From the NCBI GenBank assembly GCA_946620335.1, contig CAMONF010000303.1, positions 1 to 9,047 on the forward strand: a DNA stretch of 9,047 bases. Direction: 5' to 3'. The notes beneath the pieces are model-generated. The model did not search any database, was not told the DNA's origin, and saw only the letters and a list, made by a program, of their open reading frames with translations. Positions 1 to 9,047 of this stretch are shown here, in pieces; position 1 is the first letter of the stretch; every line of letters starts with the position of its first letter. This DNA is from an uncultured Clostridia bacterium (GTDB taxonomy: Bacteria; Bacillota; Clostridia; Lachnospirales; Lachnospiraceae). The position numbers and the translations under genes were made by a program.

Positions 1-576
1 CTCGATATCCGATTCCGGGAACACCACCTGGTAGCTCGTCCCCACCAGGTGGATCACCCGCTGAAAGGCCAGGAACACCCTCATATCAAAATGATCGAGC
101 TCCCCGATCATGAGGGCCATCGCCTCATCCATGGAAAAGCTCTTCCGATACGGCCGGTCCGTCGTCAGCGCCGCGAACACGTCGCAGACCCGGATGATCC
201 TGGACCCGTAGGGAATCCGCTCCCCGGCCAGATTGTCCGGATATCCCGATCCGTCGTAATTCTCATGGTGGTACCGCACCACCGTGCAGATATAGTCGCT
301 GTACCCCAGCTCCCTCAGAATATCATAGGAAAGCATCGAATGCATCCGCACATACTTCATCTCCTCGATGACCAGCGGACTCACAAAACAAGTCTCCCCT
401 CTCAGATAATCCGTAAGCTTCAGCTTCCCTATATCATGGAGCAGCCCCGCCAACGTCAGCTCATACACCTCCGCCTCGTCGAGCCCCAGCTCCTTAGCCA
501 GGTCCCGCACCAGGCAGGACACATAAGTCCCGTGGGCCAGCTCCTCCGTCAAATTATAATCTACTATTCGCCCCAT
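1..576 (-). CDS. HD-GYP domain protein, probable c-di-GMP phosphodiesterase (3' end beyond the window)
   Basis: The 192 visible residues begin directly with an HD-GYP domain; no N-terminal sensor or receiver domain is present. Visible motifs are His15 of the first helix, LLHDIGK (45-51, the HD pair at 47-48), His79, YHHENYDGSGYP (102-113, the GYP signature), and VCDVFAALTTDRPYRK (130-145). These match the metal-binding and signature residues of HD-GYP phosphodiesterases, which linearise cyclic di-GMP in the cytoplasm. The ATG at 576 has a GGGGA ribosome site 5 bases upstream and a promoter just before it. An ATG five bases upstream (581) is in another frame and hits a stop after five codons. 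The reading frame is still open at base 1, so a C-terminal domain may be missing. Domain assignment is firm. Substrate (c-di-GMP, another cyclic dinucleotide, or none) is inferred from the family. Confidence 0.9.
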   Translation of the reverse strand, partial: MGRIVDYNLTEELAHGTYVSCLVRDLAKELGLDEAEVYELTLAGLLHDIGKLKLTDYLRGETCFVSPLVIEEMKYVRMHSMLSYDILRELGYSDYICTVVRYHHENYDGSGYPDNLAGERIPYGSRIIRVCDVFAALTTDRPYRKSFSMDEAMALMIGELDHFDMRVFLAFQRVIHLVGTSYQVVFPESDIE

Positions 577-3500
577 CTCATTCCCCGGTCAAGTATCATA
601 ACACCGCTTTTATCTCTTGTAAAGTCATCCAAATTCCTGCCCGCGCTATGCGCCGGGCTCCCCGGGCGGGCCTTGTGCGCCGGGGGCGGAGCCGAAAAAT
701 AATCTCTCTGAACGCATCCCTTTTAAGAGAAGAGAGTTCTCTCCTGCTGCACTGCCTGCGCTCTGCGCTGGGCGGGCCTTGTGCGCTGGGGGGTGGAGAC
801 GAAAAATAATCTCTCTGAACGCATCCCCCTTAAGAGAAGAGAGATTATTTTTCGGCTCCGCCTCCCGCGCTCCCAGGCCCGCCCCCCTCGGCCATGCGCT
901 CCAGATACGTCTTCACATCCTTAGGGTTGATGCGGCGCTCGATGCGGCCGTCGGGGAAGAGGAGCTTGGTGGAGGCGCCGGAGCCGAAGGCCCGGATCTC
1001 CTGGAGCTCTTCCATGATGAGGATGTTGTAGAGGCAGGCCTTGCCGGGAAGGGCGAAGCCTGTGTTCTCGAGGCCGCCCTTCATGTTCTTCTGGCGGTAG
1101 AGGTAGTAGGGGGCCATGCCCATGCGGCGGGCCGCATCGTAGGCGATCCCGATGATCTCCTCGGAGTTCTCGAAGGAGAGGCCCTCGTAGCGCGTGTAGT
1201 CTTCGATGAGGCCGGCCTCGTGGGCCTCACGGAGGGACTTGGTCAGGCGCGAAGCCCGTTTGACCGCCAGGGAATGGACGGTGAAGGAAGCGGGGCCCAG
1301 ACGTTCGATCTCGGAGACCGTATGGGCAACGTCCGCGGCCGTCTCGCCGGGAAGGCCGAGGATGATGTCCATGTTGATGTTGTCGAAGCCCATTTCCCGG
1401 GCCAGGTGGAAGGCCCGGACCGTGTCCTCCACCGTGTGCCGCCGGCCGATGAGGTCCAGCGTCCGCTGGTTCATGGTCTGGGGGTTCACGGAGATCCGAC
1501 TGATGCCGTGATTCCGGAGGACTGCCAGCTTGTCCCGGGTTATGGAATCGGGGCGGCCGGCCTCCACGGTGAATTCCAGGCAGCCTGAGAGGTCCCAGGT
1601 CTCCTCGACCGCGGTGAGCAGCCGGTCAAGTTGCTGGGGTTCCAGGGAGGTGGGGGTGCCCCCGCCGATGTAGACGGTTGTCGGGGAAGGGCGGCCTGTG
1701 AGGCCGGTCTTCATTTCCCGGATCAGGGCGTCCAGATAGTCGTCCATCCGCTTGCCCCAGACAGAGGCCGGACTGGAGGAAAATGTGCAGTAAAGGCAGA
1801 TCGAGGGGCAGAACGGCACGTTCAGATAGAGGCTGAAGGTGTCGTCGCCGAGCGGGACGTCCGCCAGAAGGGTACGCTCGTTCTCGGCGACCTCGAGCGC
1901 CAGGTCGATTTTGGCGTCAGAGGCCAGGTAGTCGGCACGGATCCTGCTGCGGATCTCCTCTCTCGAAAGGCCCTCCTCCAGGTATTTCATGGGGATCTTG
2001 GTGGGCCGGATGCCGGACAGGGTGCCCCAGGGCAGGGAATGGCCGGTGTAGGTGCTCAGCATGGCATAGAGCTCCCGCTTTAAGCCGTCCTTGGCCGCCT
2101 TCCGGTCGATGTAGTCAGGTATGTCGACGCACAACAAAAGATCGCGGGCAGCTCCGCACTTTTCGGCGTCACTGTCCGTGAAAATGGATACATCGTCATC
2201 CGGAAAGAAGCTCTTTACCAGAGAGTGGATGTCATACATGAAATCGTCTTTGCTGAGTTTGATGCCTATGTTCATTGGTCGATCCCGAAAATCCGTCTCT
2301 CCTGCCCGATGGTGGTGGTCCGGCCGTGACCCGACAGGACTGCCGTATTAAGAGGCAGCGTGAAATAAAGCCGCTCCCGGCTCTTTTGCATCTCCTCGTC
2401 GGAGCCGGTGGGCAGATCTGTCCGCCCATAGCTGGCAAAGAAAAGGGTGTCGCCCGCCAGGAGGAGGCTTTCATTTTCCATGTAGTAGCAGACGCTGCCG
2501 GCCGTGTGGCCGGGCGTCGAAAGGACCTGAAAACGGAAGCCGGCATAGGTGAGGACATCGCCCTCGTCCACCGTGACATCAGGGTGTACCGTGTAATTCG
2601 GGTCGCCAAGGGGCGTGCTGTTGATGGACGGGTCTTCCAGCATTTTTTCCCTCACAGAGGCCACAATGGGCGCGGAGGGATAGCGGGCCTTCAGCTCGTT
2701 GACCGCCATGATGTGGTCGAAATGACCGTGGGTCAGGAGGAAGGCGACAGGCGTCGCGTTGTTCTGGTCGATCAGGTCAGCCAGGCGGGAGGCGTCCCCG
2801 CCCGGGTCCACGATGACGACCTCGCGGGTGTCTTCATTTTCAAGGAAATAGCAGTTGGTGTCGTAGAGACTGACCACTCTGCCGTAGAGCCTTAGCTTTG
2901 CCATATTTTCAACCGGTCTTTCTGGTGATATCGAGGACGCTGGGGATATTCATGATGATCCGGATGAGCTCGTCCAGCTCGTCCCTGGAGTGGACCTCGA
3001 AGCTGATATCGATGTTGGCCGTGCCCTGCTTCACGCTGTTCCTGGTCATCACGTTCACGATGGAAATCTTGCGCTCGGAGAAGGTCCGCGAGACGTCGGC
3101 CAGGAGGCCGGTCCGGTTGCTGCAGTAGATGCTGATCTCCGCCAGGTAGGCGCTGCCGGTGCCCAGCTCCGGGTTGTCCATCTGCCACTCCGCCTCCAGG
3201 AGCCTGGCGCGGTCATAGTCGTTCATGTGGATCAGGTTGATGCAGTCGGTCCGGTGGATGGTGACGCCGCGGCCGCGGGTGATGTAGCCGACGATCTCAT
3301 CGCCGGGGATCGGGCTGCAGCACTTGGCGAAGTGGACCGCCAGGTCCTTCATGCCCTTGACGATGATGCCGCTCCTGCCCTCCTTGCGGACCAGAGGCAG
3401 CTTCTCCTTGTTGTTGGAAATGACCTCCAGCACCTCCTGGTCGGTGATGTTCCGGGCCTTTTCCTTCTCGAAGGCTTCGATCATGCGGTTGACGACCTGG

Positions 3501-6500
3501 CCCTCCTTGAGTCCGCCGTACCCGATGGTCGCCAGCATGTTGTCCAGCTCCTTGAAGCCGTAGCGCTCCAGGGTCGGATTCAGGTATTCCGGTTTCAGGA
3601 GCTCACTGATGGCGTAGCCCTTGTTCTTGGCGTAAGCGGCGATCAACTCCCGGCCCTTGTCGATGTTCTCGGACTTGAGCTGTTTCCTGAACCACTGGTT
3701 GATCTTGTTCTTGGCCTGGGTGCTCCTGACGATCTTGAGCCAGTCCCGGCTGGGACCCTTGGCGTTCTGGGACGTGATGATCTCGATCTGATCGCCGGTC
3801 CGCAGAATATACTCGATGGGGACCAGCTTGCCGTTGACCCGGGCGCCCACCATGCGGTTGCCGACAGCAGAATGGACGCTGTAGGCGAAGTCCACTGTAC
3901 AGGACCCGTTGGGCAGGGCCTTGACGTCGCCCGCCGGGGAGAAGACGTAAACGTTATCGGAGAAAAGGTTCAGGTCAGACTTGAGCAGGGACATGAACTC
4001 CCTGTTGTCGGACATGTCCCGCTGCCACTCCAGGATCTGGCGCAGCCACGCCAGCTTCTCCTCCTCGTTGTTGCCGGAGTCCTGAACGCCGTTGGAGGCT
4101 TCCTTGTATTTCCAGTGGGCGGCGATACCGTACTCAGCCGTCCGGTGCATGTCCTCCGTCCGGATCTGGACCTCAAAGGGCATGCCGCCCGGTCCGATCA
4201 GCGTGGTATGGAGGGACTGGTACATATTGGGCTTGGGCATGGCGATGTAGTCCTTGAACCGGCCGGGGACCGGCTTGAACATCTCGTGGACCATACCGAT
4301 GGCCGCATAGCAGTCGGGAATCGTATCCACGATGATCCGGACCGCGTAGAGATCGTAGATCTGGTCGATGGTCTTCTCCTGGTTGACCATCTTCTTATAG
4401 ATGGAGAAATAATGCTTGACCCGGCCCTTGACGGAACCCCGCAGCTGGTACCGCTCCAGCCGCTGGCGGATCACGGTCACGATGCTCTCGATGAAGCGTT
4501 GGCGCTCGGCCACCCGGGAATCCATCTCCTCCACCAGTTCCCGGTAGATATCGGGATGGAGATACATGAGAGCCCGGTCATCCAACTCGTTCTTGATTTT
4601 GGCGATACCGAGCCGGCCGGCGATGGGCGAGTAGATATCCAGGGTCTCCCTGGCGATCTCCTTCTGCTTCTCCGGCTTCATATACTGAAGCGTGCGCATA
4701 TTATGCAGACGGTCTGCCAGCTTGATGATGATGACCCGGATGTCCTTGGCCATGGCCAGGAACATCTTTCTCAGATTCTCCGCCTGTTCCTCCACCTTGT
4801 CGCGATGAAGGCCGATCTTGCCCAGCTTGGTGACGCCGCTGACCAGCAGCTCCACCTCCTCGCCGAACTCCCGACGGATGTCCTCGTCGGAATAAGGCGT
4901 ATCCTCCACCACGTCATGAAGCAGCCCGGCGGCGATGGTCTCCTTGTCCATCTCAAGGTCGGACAGAATGATGGCCACGCTGAGCGGGTGCACAATATAA
5001 GGCTCTCCGGACTTGCGGTTCTGTGTCTTATGGGCCTCCGCGGCAAGATCGTATGCCTTTTTGATGATTGTCATGTCATCGGAAGGATGGTACCGCAGGA
5101 CCTTCTCCTCCAGCTGGGCATAGAGCTCCTCCGGCGTCTTGAACTCTCCCGGATCGATAATATCCTTCCCTTCCGTATTCTGCTGTATGAGCTGTGAATT
5201 CTGCATATTCCTTGTCGTAATCTCTTCTGACATAAATACCTCCGGGGTCACATTCCAAGAAAAAGCATCCAGACCTTCCCAGGCCTTCGCTGCCATCCAT
5301 GCTTCCTTCCCACGTTATTTCCAGAGATTCTCCGCACCCTTTGCCGCCGCGCTCGGGGCGGTGGAGACGGAGACGAAAAATAATCCCTCTAAATGCATTC
5401 CATCTAAGGAAAAAAGATTCCTTGTCTTCCGTCAGTGCCTGTGCCGCGGGCCGCGCTGGGGGGCGGTGGAGACGGAGACGAAAAATAATCTCTCTGAACG
5501 CATCCCACTTAAGAGAAGAGAGATTATTTTTCGTCGCAGTCCTCCACGCCCCCACCGCGGCCGAGCCCCCGCGGAGCCATACGAAGATATGCCAAACCGG
5601 GGCAGGCGGTCAGCCGGCTCCGGTCTGGGCAATATTGCTGCGTGAATTATACAATTGGGAAATGAATCCCCTCCGCCTTGAGGCAGGCGGATGATTTATT
5701 TGCCTTCGTAGACGATGACGCTGTCCACGTTGTAGCCGGCCAGCTTCTCACGGCCGTTCAGGCCGGCGAGCTCCATGAGGAAGACCATCTTGACGACTTC
5801 GCCGCCGAGGCGCTCGATCAGGTGGGCTGCCGCGCGGATGGTGCCGCCGGTGGCGATCAGGTCGTCGATGAGGACCACCTTCTGGCCCGGCTGGATGGAG
5901 TCCTTGTGCATCTCGATGGTGGCTGTGCCGTACTCCAGGTCATAGGTCTCGGAGACGGTCTCGCAGGGAAGCTTGCCCTTCTTGCGCACAAGGACGAAAG
6001 GCTTGTGCAGGTTGTAGGCCACGGGCATGCCGAAAATGAAGCCCCTGGACTCCGTTCCAGCGATCACGTCAAAATCAAGGCCCTCCAGTTTGGACTGGAT
6101 GCCGTCGATGGCCAGCTTGAGGCCGCCCGCATCCTGCAGGACACTGGTGACATCACGGAACATGATGCCGGGCTCCGGGAAATCCGGGATTGTTCTTACA
6201 TAATCTTCCACCTTATTGCTCTTCATGACTGCCTCCTTAAGTCTGCGCCGCAGCGCAGGTGTCTTTACGAGTCTTATGAGAAAAGTATTATAGCACCATT
6301 CGCCGCTCAATTAAAGTGCGATATTACAATTTGGATCCTTCTTATCCCGTTAAAATCATTGTAAGCCGGGCAGTAGGCCACCATGACCTCAGGTTTGGCC
6401 TTGATCCGCCTTTCAAAAGTCTCCGCGTCCCCGAAGTAGACCGCGTCCATAGCGATGCCGCGGACGTTTGCCTGAAAGCCCAGGCGCTCGGGATGGGCGT

Positions 6501-9047
6501 CCCCGCTGGTGGCCATGGACCGGACCCGGGCCTTCAGCACATTGCGGGAAGCCCCGAAGATCCTGGGATGTTCGAAGAAAAGGCTTTTTTCTGCGAAAAG
6601 AGGCTTGGGATTTCCTTTCCCGTAAGGCTCCAGGAGCTTCAGCTCCTCCATCAGCCGGTCGCTCACATAGGATACCGGCATGGGCACGTCGATGAGGATC
6701 TTTTCCCGGAAATCGTCGTTCTCCAGCGGGCAGAGGGCATTGATCTCCCTGCGGAAGGCATCCACATTCTCCCTTGGCAGTGTGAGGCCTGCCGCCATGG
6801 CGTGGCCTCCGAAGCGGGTCAGGAGGTGAGCCACCTCCGTGAGAGCATCGAACATTGGGTAGTTCTCCGTGGACCTGCCGGAGCCCTTCACGCCGTCCTC
6901 GCTCTCGGTGAGGACGAAGCAGGGATGATGGTATTTCTCACGGATCCGGCCTGCCACAATGCCGGCCAGACTCTCGTGGAGGTCCGGCAGGTAGATGACC
7001 AGGATCTTGTCCCCGGCCAGTCCTTCCTCCTCGACGGCTGCGACGGCATCCTTCACGCCGATCTCCGTCATGGCCTTGCGACTGTCGTTCAGGTCCTTGA
7101 GCTCCTGCGCGATGCCGGCAGCCTCCGTCGGATCCGTCTCCTCCAACAGAGCCAGCGCCCGCATGGCCGTATTGAGCCGACCGCTGGCGTTGAGGCACGG
7201 TCCCAGGATAAAACCGATGTGATAGGTATCCACGCTGTAAATGGGGGTCCGGCAGGCTCTGGCCAGAGCTTTAAGCCCCGGGTTTTTGGTCTTCCGGAGG
7301 CGCTTCAGCCCCTCCTTCACGATGATCCGGTTCTCGCCGGTCAGGTCGACGATGTCGCCGATGGTGGCAAATGCGGCATACTCCAGAAGATCGTCCTTCG
7401 GATCGCCGCCCAGAGCCTTGACCAGCTTCCATGCGACGGCCGCGCCGCACATTTCCCGGTAGGGATAGGTGGAGTCAGGCCGCTTGCAGTCGATGACTGC
7501 ATCAGCCTCGGGCATCTCCAGGACCTCATGGTGGTCCGTCACGATGGTCGTCATCCCCAGCTCCCTGGCCAGGGCCATCTGAGGCCCTGCGGATATGCCG
7601 TTGTCCACGGTCACGATGGTATCGATCCCGTCCGCGGCGGCATCGCGCACAATGTGGTCATTTATGCCATAGCCGTCCCGGATCCGGTCCGGGATCCGGA
7701 TATCCGCCTTGCCGCCGAGCTCCGTGAGCCCTCTCTTTAAGATGTAGGACGCCATGATTCCGTCAATGTCGTAGTCCCCGACCACGCGGATGGGCTTCCC
7801 CTCTTCTATCTTCTTCTTTAAAATGGGAACCGCCTTGTCCATATCCGGCAGCTCCATGGGATCGTGCAGGTCCGCCAGCGTTCCGTGCAGGTAGAGCTCG
7901 ATGGCCTCATCCCCCACGATATCCCGGTTCCGGATCAGACGGGCAGTCACCGGGTCGATGCCGAACCGGCTCGCGATGGCATTGAAATCCGCCCTCTTGG
8001 CGGTCACCATCCATTTTTCCTTTGCCAAATGAAAACACCTCCAAATATAAGTGAAAAGGAACTCCTTCCCCGGCCACCCGATACGAAAGAGGGAGACGTC
8101 GAGTTTTGCCAACATGGAAGGATTCCCGGCGGTACAGAATAAAAAAGCTGCCGCACAAGCCTGCCGCCGCAGCCCCTCAGCGCGTGAGAGGCCGCGGACC
8201 AGCCGCTTTTTTTGCGACAGCCTGCCGGGTCTTATTTCTTTTTCTTCTTGCGGATGACGTTGGGGTTGCTGGCGCTGCGGACACCGCCGTTGGCAGCCGG
8301 GTTGGCAGCGTTGGCAGCCTCGCGGGCAGCTTCCCTCTCAGCCCTGGCAGCAGCTTCCTTGTAGGGAGCGGCATCCTTGCCCAGGCGGGTCCTCATGAGG
8401 TACCACAGCGGGGCGGTCAGGAAGACGGAGGAGAAGGTACCGGCAACGATACCCACCAACATGGGCAGGGTGAACTCCTTGATGGAGGCCACGCCGACCA
8501 CATAGAGGACCACGATAGACGCGAAGGTGGTCAGGTTGGTGAAGATGCTTCTGGTCAGCGTCTGGTTGTCGGAGAGGTTGACCAGGCCTTTGAGGTCGCC
8601 GTTCTTGGGGAAGCCTTCCAGGTTCTCACGGATACGGTCGAAGATGACGATCGTGGAGTTGATGGAGTAACCGAGGATGGTCAACATGACAGCGATGAAG
8701 GAGTTGCCCACCGGGATCCGGAGGATGGCGTAAGCCGTCAGCGTGATCAGAACGTCGTGGATCAGGGCGATGACAGCGGCAGAGGCGAACCGGATATCAT
8801 GGAAGCGGATGAAGATGTAGAGCAGCATGAGGACGACGGCGATGACGACGGCCAGGATGGCTGTATTTCTCATCTCGGTTCCGACGGTGGCGGAAATGTT
8901 CTCGGTGGTGACCGCGCCTTCCTCGACGCCGAAGCTCTCGATCAGGGCGTTGGTCAGGTCAGTTCTCTCATCCGGGGTCAGGGTCCTGGTCTTGATGATG
9001 ACCTGCTTGGAGTTGACCACGGTCTGGTAGCTGATGTCGTTGTCGCC

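Overview
The window reads as core chromosome from a GC-rich Gram-positive anaerobe of the class Clostridia, most likely Lachnospiraceae. The evidence is gene order and protein character: secF, recJ, apt, relA, an MBL-fold hydrolase and hemZ lie in one direction, an arrangement I know from that group. This placement rests on family knowledge and was not checked by a search. Every supported gene is on the minus strand, so transcription runs from high to low coordinates.

Right to left: a partial secF (protein export, runs off the right edge) ends in a strong intrinsic terminator. Then come recJ (ssDNA exonuclease, probable TTG start) and, 80 bases on, apt (adenine salvage), which seems to have its own extended -10 promoter. 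A 462-base gap follows, mostly filled by a repeat element. Next is a compact block of relA (bifunctional ppGpp synthetase/hydrolase), an MBL-fold hydrolase 4 bases downstream, and hemZ (radical SAM coproporphyrinogen dehydrogenase-like) overlapping it by 4 bases (ATGA). A second copy of the repeat element straddles the hemZ 3' end and supplies its stop codon. Finally an HD-GYP gene (c-di-GMP phosphodiesterase-like), with a good sigma-A-type promoter, runs off the left edge.

The genes are housekeeping: export, DNA repair, purine salvage, stringent response, thioester or glyoxal-type detoxification and tetrapyrrole synthesis. apt and relA both touch purine nucleotide pools, and relA and the HD-GYP gene both concern nucleotide second messengers.

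The least ordinary content is non-coding: two copies (about 664-886 and 5344-5574) of a composite, mostly palindromic repeat of about 220-230 bases. Each has two modules 105-107 bases apart; the second module carries a perfect 17-bp stem with a 21-base loop, identical in both copies except for one loop base. This looks like a dispersed MITE- or REP-like family. I see no defence system, CRISPR array, prophage, tRNA or rRNA, and no evidence of a new multi-gene system.
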